Translations under genes and position numbers: made by a program
In this document: positions 26,478 through 35,399 of the stretch, piece after piece
Layout of the letters: every line of letters starts with the position of its first letter
Numbering within the stretch: position 1 is the stretch's first letter
Notes under the pieces: generated by a model
Databases searched by the model: none
Told to the model about the DNA's origin: nothing
What the model saw: only the letters and a program-made list of their open reading frames with translations
Origin: Anaerolineales bacterium UBA2200
Lineage (GTDB): Bacteria; Chloroflexota; Anaerolineae; UBA2200
NCBI GenBank assembly: GCA_002327925.1
Contig: DCVA01000036.1
Coordinates: forward strand, 76,763-140,762
Length of the DNA: 64,000 bases
Direction of reading: 5' to 3'

Positions 26478-27820
26478 CGAATCTGCTCCGTTACGGCCTC
26501 TGGAGCCGTGCCTCCCTCCACGTTACGGCGCTCTACCGAGCGTTGAAAGTCGAAGATCTCGTACACGTCTGGGCCAAACTGCGCGTCGATTGAACGGTAT
26601 TCGTCGAGCTCGAGCTTGTCGAGCGGAACCTCGAGTTCTTCGGCACGACGGACCGCCAGTCCCGTCAGCCGATGAGCGTCTCGAAAGGATACGCCTTTCG
26701 CGACGAGGTAGTCGGCCAGGTCTGTTGCCAGAAGACCTTCGTCGAGGTCGGAGGTCATTCGCTCCCCATGAACAGTGAGCGTGGCGATGACGGCCGCGAC
26801 GATGGGCAGCTCCACCAGGAGCGTGTCAAGGGTATCAAAGAGAGGCTCTTTGTCCTCCTGCAGATCCTTGTTGTATCCGGATGGCAGCCCCTTGACCATC
26901 ATGAGTGCCGATACAAGATGGCCCGCCATGCGCCCGGACTTGCCGCGCACCAGCTCAAGTGAGTCGGGATTCTTCTTTTGCGGCATCAGGCTGGAACCGG
27001 TGCAGTAGGCGTCATCTAGCTGCACAAAGCCGAACTCCCTGGTGCTCCACAGGAGCAGGTCCTCCGCCATCCCGCTGAGGTGCACCTGAAGAAGCGACGC
27101 AAAGGACAGAAACTCGATCACATAGTCGCGGTCACTCACAGCGTCGATGCTGTTAGGGCTGACAGAGGAGAACCCCAGCTCGTTGGCCAGGGCCTGCCGG
27201 TCGATCCCGAATGGGTTGCCAGCCAGCGCTCCGGCGCCCAGCGGGAGCACGGCGACTCTGTCCTGTAGCCCCTTCAGGCGCTCGTCATCCCGTTCCAGCT
27301 TCCAGAAGTATGACATTAGCCAGTGGCTGAACAGGACCGGCTGGGCCTGCTGGAGGTGTGTGAATCCGGGCATGATCACATCCAGATGACCCTCTGCCTT
27401 GTCCACAATGGACCGCTGCACGCTGGCCAGCTCGTCGCCCAGCTCCTCCGATCTCTCCAGCAGGTACATTCGCAGGTCCGTGCTGACCTGATCGTTGCGC
27501 GACCGCCCCGTGTGCAGCCTGCCTGCCAGGGGTCCGATCAGCTCGCCGAGTCGCCGCTCGACGGCAGTGTGAATATCCTCGTCTCCTGGCTGGACGGAGA
27601 AGGCGGAGCTGTCGAACTCGGCGCGCACCCGCTGCAGCCCCGCGACCATGGACTCCCGCTCAGTTTCCGTGAGCAGGCCTGCCTTCCGCAGGATTCCCGC
27701 ATAGGCAATGCTTCCCATAACGTCAACACGGTAAAGGCGGCGGTCGACCGGCAGAGAATCGCCGAATCTGCGCATGGCCTCGTCGGTGGCTCGCTCGAAG
27801 CGCCCTCCCCACATCGTCAT
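26411..27820 (-). CDS. argH: Argininosuccinate lyase
   Basis: Last step of arginine synthesis, 469 residues. It contains the fumarase/aspartase superfamily signature GSSLMPQKKNPD with the catalytic Ser loop, MPGFTHLQQAQP, and TGRSRNDQVSTD. ATG 27820 is chosen because GGAGGAGGT is eight bases upstream and MTMWGGRF is the usual start. Immediately downstream of argG on the same strand (50-base gap). About 17 C-terminal residues lie in the convergent overlap with hemW. Confidence 0.95.
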   Translation of the reverse strand: MTMWGGRFERATDEAMRRFGDSLPVDRRLYRVDVMGSIAYAGILRKAGLLTETERESMVAGLQRVRAEFDSSAFSVQPGDEDIHTAVERRLGELIGPLAGRLHTGRSRNDQVSTDLRMYLLERSEELGDELASVQRSIVDKAEGHLDVIMPGFTHLQQAQPVLFSHWLMSYFWKLERDDERLKGLQDRVAVLPLGAGALAGNPFGIDRQALANELGFSSVSPNSIDAVSDRDYVIEFLSFASLLQVHLSGMAEDLLLWSTREFGFVQLDDAYCTGSSLMPQKKNPDSLELVRGKSGRMAGHLVSALMMVKGLPSGYNKDLQEDKEPLFDTLDTLLVELPIVAAVIATLTVHGERMTSDLDEGLLATDLADYLVAKGVSFRDAHRLTGLAVRRAEELEVPLDKLELDEYRSIDAQFGPDVYEIFDFQRSVERRNVEGGTAPEAVTEQIRQARERLALSGRKRTKTWFPSS

Positions 27821-27870
27821 CTGAAGACCTCCTCCCACCCTGCCTGACCGAGCGACTGGACCCGCACTAC

Positions 27871-29127
27871 CTAGTCGCGCTGCACCAGCTCAAAGTCCTC
27901 CGCAATCCCCATGGTCCGATTGCGTCTGTCGACCAGAGCTTTCACCTTCAGCGGCAATCCAAACAGGTTGATGAAACCGGCGGCGTCACGTTGATCATAT
28001 ACCACATCCTGGCCGAAAGTGGCAAAGTCATCGCGGTAGAGGCTATAGGGGGACTTTCTTCCCACCACGGTGCAGCTGCCCTTGAACAGCTTGACCCGGA
28101 CCGTGCCTGTGACGCGCCTTTGGGTCTTGGAAACAAAGGCGTCCAGCGCCTCGCGCAGAGGCGTGAACCACTGACCATAGTACACCAGCTCGGCGTAACG
28201 GAGAGCAAGCCCTTCCTTGCAGTGCAAGGTCTCCCTGTCCAGACAGATCTGCTCCATCCCCTGATGGGCAGCATACAGGATGGTGCCGCCCGGGGTCTCA
28301 TACACGCCGCGTGACTTCATTCCTACCAGGCGGTTCTCCACCATGTCAACGCGGCCGATGCCGTGCTTTCCACCCAGCGCATTAAGCTGGCTCACGAGCT
28401 CTACCGGCCCGACCTTGGCGCCGTCGATCGCTACAGGGAACCCGCGCTCGAAATCGAGAGTGATGTACTGTGGCTCGTCCGGTGCCTTCTGCGGAGACAC
28501 GGTGAGCAGAAACATCTCTTCGTCCGGTTCTATCCACGGATCCTCAAGCACTCCCCCCTCGTGGCTGAGATGCCACAGGTTGCGGTCACGACTGTAAATG
28601 GACTTTTCCGTGACCGCCACGGGGACATTGTGGGCATCGGCGTAGGCCAGCTCGTCCTCGCGCGAGCGCAGCTCCCACTCACGCCACGGAGCGATGGTCG
28701 CCAGGTAGGGATTTAGCGCCTTGACGGAGAGCTCGAACCTCACCTGATCGTTGCCCTTGCCCGTGCAGCCGTGGGCAACAGCATCGGCGTGCTCCTGCTC
28801 AGCGACCTTGACCATGTATTTGGCGATAACGGGCCGGGCAAACGACGTCCCGAGCAGATACAGGCGCTCGTATATGGCACCCGCCTGCATGGTCGGAAAC
28901 GCGTATTCCTTCAGGAACTCCTCCCGCAGGTCCTGCACGTACGCCTTGCTGGCACCGCTGGCTTTGGACTTGGCCTCCAGCCCCACCAGCTCGTCGGGAC
29001 CCTGCCCGACGTCGGCTGTGTATGTGATCACCTCGCAGCCATAGTTCTCCTTCAGCCAAGGAACGATCACCGACGTGTCCAGCCCGCCCGAGTATGCCAG
29101 CACCACCTTGTTGAACTTGCCTCTCAT
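27871..29127 (-). CDS. argG: Argininosuccinate synthase
   Basis: ATP-dependent ligation of citrulline and aspartate, 418 residues. The N-type ATP pyrophosphatase motif LAYSGGLDTSV, GCTGKGNDQVRFE, and EKSIYSRDRNLWHLSHEGG are present. ATG 29127 follows GGAGGGTGAGG. An in-frame extension to 29223 would run through the leader and is rejected. Forms an operon with argH. A strong intrinsic terminator lies about 105 bases upstream in the leader on the same strand. Confidence 0.95.
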   Translation of the reverse strand: MRGKFNKVVLAYSGGLDTSVIVPWLKENYGCEVITYTADVGQGPDELVGLEAKSKASGASKAYVQDLREEFLKEYAFPTMQAGAIYERLYLLGTSFARPVIAKYMVKVAEQEHADAVAHGCTGKGNDQVRFELSVKALNPYLATIAPWREWELRSREDELAYADAHNVPVAVTEKSIYSRDRNLWHLSHEGGVLEDPWIEPDEEMFLLTVSPQKAPDEPQYITLDFERGFPVAIDGAKVGPVELVSQLNALGGKHGIGRVDMVENRLVGMKSRGVYETPGGTILYAAHQGMEQICLDRETLHCKEGLALRYAELVYYGQWFTPLREALDAFVSKTQRRVTGTVRVKLFKGSCTVVGRKSPYSLYRDDFATFGQDVVYDQRDAAGFINLFGLPLKVKALVDRRNRTMGIAEDFELVQRD

Positions 29128-29231
29128 TGCCTCACCCTCCTGAAGAATAGTTGATATCCGTGGCCCGAAATCGACTCTGGCCTGTCCAGCGAAAAACGAA
29201 ACGCGATGGTGAACAGGGACCATCGCGCAAT

Positions 29232-29262
29232 AAAAAAGCCAGCTCCCCTCTGGGAGCTGGCT
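29232..29262 (-). terminator. Intrinsic terminator in the argGH leader
   Basis: On the minus strand AGCCAGCTCCC, a four-base AGAG loop and GGGAGCTGGCT (eleven perfect pairs), followed immediately by six T residues. It sits between argG and any upstream promoter, so it could act as an attenuator. On the plus strand there is no T run. Confidence 0.8.
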
Positions 29263-29489
29263 ACTGTACTGAAACGAACGAAACCCGAAACAAGCTACCC
29301 AGGCGGTGAGTCTGGCTCAACTCGGGCGCGTCGGACGTCTTGTTTGTCTACCACACTGGCGGCTATCATCTGATCAAACCTCTTCGATGCCGGCAACTCT
29401 ATCACAGGTACGCTCTTTTGTCAAAACGCCACCGCGACGACAGGTCCGAGCGGGGCAAGAACGGGCTCGCGTGTTTCACGGACCCGCCC

Positions 29490-29723
29490 CTAGTGGTGAC
29501 AACCGGCGCAGGAGCTCGCCCCGCAGGAGGAGCACCCGCCTCCCCCGCTGCTGCTCGTCCCTCCATCGCTGCCCTTACTCCTCGATGCGCAGACCGACAC
29601 CTGACGACGCGCTCCCGGGGTCTGACAGTGAGGACAGTCCACCGCTTCATCACACCGGCTCAGGCTCCGCAGCAGCTCAAATCTAGCGTGACATCGCTCA
29701 CACACGTATTCGTACAAAGGCAT
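29490..29723 (-). CDS. FmdB-family zinc ribbon protein
   Basis: Small regulatory-type zinc ribbon, 77 residues. The N-terminal MPLYEYVCERCHARFELL and CPHC make one four-Cys zinc site. The tail is Gly/Ser-rich and ends in a Cys/His cluster (CSSCGASSCAGCHH) that could bind another metal. FmdB-type proteins are widespread and mostly uncharacterised. It stands alone between the argGH leader and tldD. Confidence 0.85.
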   Translation of the reverse strand: MPLYEYVCERCHARFELLRSLSRCDEAVDCPHCQTPGARRQVSVCASRSKGSDGGTSSSGGGGCSSCGASSCAGCHH

Positions 29724-29779
29724 TGCTGGCTCCCAAATGGTTCACTTGTGCACCGGCGCGAGTGACGGCCCGCAACAGC

Positions 29780-29809
29780 TTGTCTTCTCGCTCCGCCAAT
29801 GTGTATAAT
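29780..29809 (+). promoter_or_regulatory. Promoter of tldD-tldE
   Basis: TTGTCT (29780-29785), 18 bases, TATAAT (29804-29809), about 80 bases before the tldD start. Confidence 0.6.
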
Positions 29810-29889
29810 CATACTCAGGACAGACGCGACAGGCAAGCCGCGTTGTCGTTCCATGTGCAGAACCAGCATCCATTGGCCAGGAGGTAACC

Positions 29890-31329
29890 TTGAGGGACAT
29901 CACAATGCGGGCCCTCAACGCAGCCCAGCTGCGCGGCGCCAGTTACGCAGACGTTCGCCTGGTCCGCCAGGAGACCCAGTCCATCGTCGTGAAGAACGGT
30001 CACATCGAAGCTGTCTCTCAGAACGAGAGCGCCGGCCTGGGAGTTCGTGTTATCGTCGAAGGTGCCTGGGGATTTGCCAGCAGCTCCAAAGTGAGCGCGC
30101 CGGAAGCCGCCCGGTTGGCCGGCAAGGCCGTGGAAATTGCCCGCGCCAGCGGCCTGGTGCGCTCCAAGAAGGTGTCGCTGGGACCTGCTGTTGTGAACGT
30201 GGCCACATACCGCACCCCAATCGAGATCGATCCCTTCACCGTCCCCCTGGAAGCCAAAATCGCCCTGCTCCTTGCCGCGGATGAAGCGATGCGCCGGATA
30301 GCAGGCATTGCTGTCGCCGAGGGTTCGATGGAATTCGCGCGCGAGTCCAAGCTCTTTGCCTCCAGTGAAGGGAGCTACGTCGAGCAGGAGCTCGTGGAGA
30401 GCGGTGCCGGGATCGAGGTCACGGCCCTAGGTGACGGGGAGCTGCAGACTCGTTCCTATCCCAACAGCTTTGGCCGCCAGCAGGAGAAGGGCGGCTACGA
30501 ATGTGTGCTGCGGCAGAACCTCACCGAGAACGGCGAACGCATCGCTCACGAAACACTCGCCCTGCTCGGAGCCCCGCAATGCCCGAGCGTCCGCACGACC
30601 CTGATTCTCGACTCGAGTCAGCTCGCCCTGCAGGTCCACGAATCCTGCGGCCATCCCGTCGAGCTGGATCGGGTCCTGGGCGATGAGGCCAGCTTTGCCG
30701 GCACCAGCTTTCTGACCCTCGACAAGCTCGGGAGCTACCGCTACGGTTCACCCCAGGTGACCATCGTCGCCGACGCCACGGTCCCGGGCGGTCTGGGCAC
30801 ATTCGGTTTTGACGACGAGGGCGTCATCGCTCAGCGCAGCACCATCATACAGAATGGCATCCTTAGCGGCTACCTGATGTCGCGGGAGACCGCCTCCCAG
30901 CTTGGGCTACCAAGCAACGGTGCCATGCGCGCCGATGGATGGAACCGCATCCCCATCATCCGGATGACGAACATCAACCTGTCGCCTGGCGAATGGCACT
31001 TCGACGACCTCATCTCGGACACGGACGACGGCATCTACATGGCAGTTAACAAGAGCTGGAGCATCGATGACAGGCGACTGAATTTCCAGTTCGGTACCCA
31101 ACTGGCCTATGAGATCAAGAACGGAAAACTGGGGCGGCTGCTCAAGAACGCCAACTACAGCGGCATCACGCCCGAGTTCTGGGGTTCCTGCGATGCGGTG
31201 TGTGGGCCCGACGATTGGCGAATGTGGGGCCTGCCCAACTGCGGCAAGGGACAGCCAGGGCAGGTAGCGCACGTGGGCCACGGGGCGGCCCCCGCGCGAT
31301 TCCGCAACGTGCAGGTGGGCATCCACTAG
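29890..31329 (+). CDS. tldD: TldD-type metalloprotease subunit
   Basis: Catalytic subunit of the TldD/TldE heterodimer that degrades or matures peptides, 479 residues. The zinc motif HExxxH is H250-E251-S-C-G-H255 (HESCGHPVELD). The C terminus carries the TldD-type CGKGQPGQVAHVGHG. Start TTG 29890 lies five bases after AGGAGG; ATG 29905 is an alternative. tldE follows after 52 bases. Confidence 0.92.
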   Translation: MRDITMRALNAAQLRGASYADVRLVRQETQSIVVKNGHIEAVSQNESAGLGVRVIVEGAWGFASSSKVSAPEAARLAGKAVEIARASGLVRSKKVSLGPAVVNVATYRTPIEIDPFTVPLEAKIALLLAADEAMRRIAGIAVAEGSMEFARESKLFASSEGSYVEQELVESGAGIEVTALGDGELQTRSYPNSFGRQQEKGGYECVLRQNLTENGERIAHETLALLGAPQCPSVRTTLILDSSQLALQVHESCGHPVELDRVLGDEASFAGTSFLTLDKLGSYRYGSPQVTIVADATVPGGLGTFGFDDEGVIAQRSTIIQNGILSGYLMSRETASQLGLPSNGAMRADGWNRIPIIRMTNINLSPGEWHFDDLISDTDDGIYMAVNKSWSIDDRRLNFQFGTQLAYEIKNGKLGRLLKNANYSGITPEFWGSCDAVCGPDDWRMWGLPNCGKGQPGQVAHVGHGAAPARFRNVQVGIH

Positions 31330-31381
31330 CTGACTGTGGCGTGATCTGGCGACTGGGCCGCCCGCCAAAGGAGAGATTGAC

Positions 31382-32719
31382 ATGCTGGGTCCAACGAGGA
31401 TGGAACGGCTCGCCAGGAGGGTACTGGCTCTTTCTGGCGCAGAGCAGACCGAGGTCGTGCTGCTCGCACAGGACAGCGCATTGACTCGATTCGCCGGCTC
31501 GCGCATCCACCAGAATGTGGCCGAGTCCAATATAGAGGTGCGCGTCCGAGTCCTCGACGGCATGCGGGCGGGTGTCGCCTCGGTCAACGACCTCGCGGAT
31601 GGTTCGCTACGGCAGGCCGCGAGGAACGCACTCTCCATGGCACGGCTGCAATCGAAGAACCCCGGGCTGGGGCCTCTGCCCGCACCGCGAACCATCCCCC
31701 ACGTCAACTGCTTCGCCCGGGCGACCGCCGACTGCACACCTCACCAGCGCGCCGGCGCAGTCGCGACGATCTGCAAGCTGGCAAGTGACAGGGGGCTCAT
31801 CGCATCGGGTGCCCTGTCCACGGCGACCGTCGAGCTGACGGTCGCCAACTCCTTCGGCGTGATAGCTTATTGCCCCAGCACAGTGGCCGAGCTGAGCACC
31901 GTGGTGATGTCCGACGACAGCTCCGGATTCGCTCTGGCCACGTCGATGGACTTTCGCGACATAGACGCAGAACAGGTCGGGTGTGAGGCCGTGGACAAGG
32001 CGCTGCGCAGCCGCAACCCACGCCCGCTCGCTCCGGGGCACTACACGGTGATCCTGGAGGAATATGCGGTGGCCGAGATGGTGTCCACGCTCTCCTATCT
32101 CGGGTTCAGCGCTCAGGGGGTGCAGGAGGGGCGGAGCTTTATGGCGGGCCGCCTCGGCCAGAGCGTGACGGGCGAAAGCATCTCCATCTGGGATGACGGC
32201 CTGGATGAGACTGGTCTGCCCTGCCCGTTCGACTTTGAGGGCACGCCCAAGACTCGCGTCGACCTGATCAAGGAGGGCATTGCCGTGGCGGCTGTTCACG
32301 ACAGTCAAACGGCGCACAGGGATGGCACGATGTCCACAGGCCACGCCCTGCCTGCACCGAACAGCTACGGGCCTCTGCCGGCGAACCTGTTCATGGCGCC
32401 TGGCACGATGTCACGGCAACAGATGCTGTCGCGGGTGAACCGTGGCATCTGGGTTACGCGATTCCACTATGTCAACGCTGTGCACCCACTCAGGACCACG
32501 CTGACAGGGATGACACGGGATGGAACCTTCTGGATCGAGGGAGGAGAGCTCTGCTATGGGCTGAAGAACCTTCGCTTCACCCAGGGGGTGCTGGACGCCT
32601 TTGCCACCGTTCGCGCAGCCGGCAGCCATACTCGGCTGCTGCCCGGCATGCCGGGCAGCGTTCGCGTGCCGGCCCTGTGCATCGACGACTTTAGCTTCAC
32701 CGGGGCCACCGAGTTCTAG
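31382..32719 (+). CDS. TldE/PmbA-type partner of TldD
   Basis: Non-catalytic-motif partner of TldD, 445 residues. The PmbA-like N-domain (ALTRFAGSRIHQNVAESN), LNxxG-type mid region and C-terminal half (PGTMSRQQMLSRVNRGIWVTRF) are conserved, but no HExxxH is present, as usual for TldE. AAAGGAGAG precedes ATG 31382. A bidirectional terminator follows. Confidence 0.9.
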   Translation: MLGPTRMERLARRVLALSGAEQTEVVLLAQDSALTRFAGSRIHQNVAESNIEVRVRVLDGMRAGVASVNDLADGSLRQAARNALSMARLQSKNPGLGPLPAPRTIPHVNCFARATADCTPHQRAGAVATICKLASDRGLIASGALSTATVELTVANSFGVIAYCPSTVAELSTVVMSDDSSGFALATSMDFRDIDAEQVGCEAVDKALRSRNPRPLAPGHYTVILEEYAVAEMVSTLSYLGFSAQGVQEGRSFMAGRLGQSVTGESISIWDDGLDETGLPCPFDFEGTPKTRVDLIKEGIAVAAVHDSQTAHRDGTMSTGHALPAPNSYGPLPANLFMAPGTMSRQQMLSRVNRGIWVTRFHYVNAVHPLRTTLTGMTRDGTFWIEGGELCYGLKNLRFTQGVLDAFATVRAAGSHTRLLPGMPGSVRVPALCIDDFSFTGATEF

Positions 32720-32768
32720 CCGGCCGGGCTCACCTCATACGCCCGCTGGCCCTGCACGGATTCTCAAA

Positions 32769-32800
32769 CGGAATGCCAGGCAGGTACGCCTGGCATTCCG
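32769..32800. terminator. Bidirectional terminator between tldE and the LVIVD gene
   Basis: CGGAATGCCAGGC (32769-32781) and GCCTGGCATTCCG (32788-32800) form a thirteen-pair perfect stem with a six-base loop, serving two convergent genes. Confidence 0.8.
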
Positions 32801-32823
32801 TTGTGAGTCGGACGATCAGGGAG

Positions 32824-35109
32824 CTAGGGGCCGAACCTCCTCTGCAGCACGGGCAGGAAAATGAGACGAACCCTCGGCGTGGCTGTCGCCGTAGCGGTAG
32901 ATGTCGGCGTGACGGTTGCCGTCTCTGTGGGCGAGGGCGTGAAGGTCGGCGACGCAGTGGCAGTGCGCGTCGGAGTCGGACTGGCCGTTGCCGTGTGAGT
33001 CGGAGTGGACGTTGCCGTGCGCGTAGGCGTTTGTGTGGGCGTGTTCGTGGCCGTTCGCGTGGGGGTCGGAGTGGGTGGTGTGATGGTCAACCGCACCACG
33101 TAAAGTCCGGCACGGCCCGCAGCAACGTAGAGGTAGTCCCCGGAGAACATCAGGTCCGTGGCGGCAAAGGGAAGTCCCAGGAAGCCCGCCTCATACAGGT
33201 AGGAGGTCCTGGCCACGCTCACGGCATGCACGCCCCCGGCCGCAGCCAGATAGGCATACCCGCCACGCAGCGCCACCTGACGAGTCGTTCCGACTCGCGA
33301 GTACTGGGCGACCTGATTCGGCGCAGCCGGGGTGCTCACATCCAAAATGCGCAGGCCAGCGGAGCCGTCGGCCAGGTAGGCCAAGGTGCCGGAGACTGCC
33401 ACCTGGTAGGGGTAAAGAGGAGCCGAGGAACTGCCGACCTTCACCGGCTGCTTCGGGTTGGAGACCTGCACAACATGCAGCCCACCCGGCCAGCCGGTGG
33501 TCACGAAGGCATAGTCTCCCGCGATCGTCACTCCGAGCGCCTGCCCGCTCAAGCTTGTGACCGTAATGGCCTTTGCCGTGGGGGGCGTCTGGACGTCCAC
33601 CAGAAAGAGCCCCTCCGTTCCAGAGGCGACGAGGGCAAGTCCCCCCCGCACATCGACCCCGTTCGCGAACCCCGGAGTGTCGACGGACCTAACGGATCTG
33701 GGTACGGCGGGGTTGCTAACGTCCACGATGCGCAGCGACCGCGTGATCTGATCTGTGGCATAAGCGTATGAGCCGCTGACGCGCACGTCTGTGATATCGT
33801 CCCATTCCGCTGGTTTCAGCGTAGCACGAATAGAGGGACTGGTAGGATTGGATATGTCAAGCACTCGCAGGCCGTTGCGCCTGTCCGCAATGTAGGCGTT
33901 GGACCCGGAGATATCCAGATTCTCAAAGAGGCTGGTCACAGAGTACATTCCCAGCGATACGGGGGCCTGGGGCTGACGCACATCGACGATGCGCAGGCCT
34001 CGATCCGCATCAACGAGGTACACGTAGGTCTCGAGCATCGCCAGGTCGGTGACGAACATAGAGTCGGTCCGAACCTGCTTGACTTTCACCGGTTCGGAGG
34101 CAGGGTCGACCCGGACGATCCACAGACCTCCTCCCTCCGCCGCCACGTAGGCGTACGATTCGCGGACAATCACCTGCCGCGCTATCTGGTAGACAGGAGA
34201 GCTCCCTTCATACACGTCAGCGATGGGGCAGAAGCCAACCTCCACCGGGTGTGCCCTGTCCGCGGCATCCACGATGCTCAGGCCGCCGCCTACATAGTCC
34301 CCGATGTCGGGGTTCCACTGCGATTCGGCAACGACATAGGCCAGGGACGCATTGGCGTCGATCCCGATCGCCCGCCCACGGGTCACAAACCGGCCGGCCA
34401 GGCTCGGACTCGACGGGTTGCCCACGTCCACAATGTGCAGCCCGGAACGGTCGGCGGCGATATAGGCAAACCCTCCCGCCACATCGACGTTCCACAACAT
34501 CGTCGCTGGCGACGGCAGGTATCGCCCGAGCTCGACCGGATGGCGCGGGTCTGTGACATCGACCACGTGCAGGCGCCCCCCTTCTGTGCCTGAGCCACCC
34601 GCGTGCACGACCACGTAGGCAGTCGATCCGCTCACGCTCAGAGCAACGGCGCGTCCATCCATCTGCAGGCCGGCAACACTTTGGGGGGCCGCGGCGTTGC
34701 TGACATCGATCACATGGAAGCCGGCGTTGCCGACAGCGGCGAACACGTATGCGGAGGTAGGCGACACGGCCACGTCCTGCACTAGGTCACTGAACCACGC
34801 CGACTCCCCCCTGAATGTCGGGCTGCCGCGATTGAAGACGTCCAGCACTGCCAGGCGAGGGCCTATACCGGCATACGCAAAGGAGTCCTTGAGCGTCACT
34901 GAGGCCACGGCTCCTCCAAGCTGGCCAACGACCTGCATCTCCACCTCGGATGCCAGGGACATGCCGGCTGCCGTGTGGCTTGCCGGCTGCCATAGGCCAG
35001 CGACCAGCGCGACCATCAGGATTACCAGTGCCACTTGACCCAGGCGCTTGCCGGAGCGGTGCAACGGTGATGTCAATGTTCTTCTCCTCTGCCGTATTGG
35101 CTTGCTCAT
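32824..35109 (-). CDS. Exported LVIVD-repeat double beta-propeller protein with Thr/Pro stalk
   Basis: A 761-residue surface or secreted protein of unknown function. A basic N terminus and hydrophobic segment (about 22-42) form the signal. About 14 repeats of 40-50 residues follow, each with a pattern like AYIADxxxGLxIVDVSNPxxP; fourteen units fit two seven-bladed propellers. From about residue 690 there is a long Thr/Pro/Ser/Ala stalk (TPTPTRTATNTPTQTPT type), then the short hydrophobic-basic tail LIFLPVLQRRFGP. Such stalks plus a short hydrophobic tail are common in Chloroflexota surface proteins. It has its own promoter. Confidence 0.85.
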   Translation of the reverse strand: MSKPIRQRRRTLTSPLHRSGKRLGQVALVILMVALVAGLWQPASHTAAGMSLASEVEMQVVGQLGGAVASVTLKDSFAYAGIGPRLAVLDVFNRGSPTFRGESAWFSDLVQDVAVSPTSAYVFAAVGNAGFHVIDVSNAAAPQSVAGLQMDGRAVALSVSGSTAYVVVHAGGSGTEGGRLHVVDVTDPRHPVELGRYLPSPATMLWNVDVAGGFAYIAADRSGLHIVDVGNPSSPSLAGRFVTRGRAIGIDANASLAYVVAESQWNPDIGDYVGGGLSIVDAADRAHPVEVGFCPIADVYEGSSPVYQIARQVIVRESYAYVAAEGGGLWIVRVDPASEPVKVKQVRTDSMFVTDLAMLETYVYLVDADRGLRIVDVRQPQAPVSLGMYSVTSLFENLDISGSNAYIADRRNGLRVLDISNPTSPSIRATLKPAEWDDITDVRVSGSYAYATDQITRSLRIVDVSNPAVPRSVRSVDTPGFANGVDVRGGLALVASGTEGLFLVDVQTPPTAKAITVTSLSGQALGVTIAGDYAFVTTGWPGGLHVVQVSNPKQPVKVGSSSAPLYPYQVAVSGTLAYLADGSAGLRILDVSTPAAPNQVAQYSRVGTTRQVALRGGYAYLAAAGGVHAVSVARTSYLYEAGFLGLPFAATDLMFSGDYLYVAAGRAGLYVVRLTITPPTPTPTRTATNTPTQTPTRTATSTPTHTATASPTPTRTATASPTFTPSPTETATVTPTSTATATATPRVRLIFLPVLQRRFGP

Positions 35110-35193
35110 CCTATGACGTGCCAGCCGGCCCCACGCATACTATCGAGGGGAACTCGCTGATCCGCGGTCCATCAAGCCGCACAGTGCGCGGCA

Positions 35194-35222
35194 AGTATAA
35201 CGGCGGGCAGGGGGCCTGTCAA
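35194..35222 (-). promoter_or_regulatory. Promoter of the LVIVD gene
   Basis: On the minus strand TTGACA (35222-35217), 17 bases, TATACT (35199-35194), about 85 bases before ATG 35109. The rest of the gap 35110-35399 shows no gene. Confidence 0.7.
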
Positions 35223-35399
35223 AAGGGGGCGCAACCGAAAAGCAAGGGCCCGGGCGAGTGCAAACAGCGCACACAGTCCATGCAGTGGCTGTGGAAGCAG
35301 ACCGTTTCCCGCCAAAACGGCCAGGACGATCCAACGAACAGTCCATCCGGACGGGGAGGTCCGTTCAGCGCGAGACAGTGACCGACAGCCGTCCTTCGG

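Noticed and set aside
29232..29340. T-box riboswitch upstream of argG
   Set aside because: The conserved GGGUGGNACCGCG antiterminator sequence and specifier-loop features are absent.
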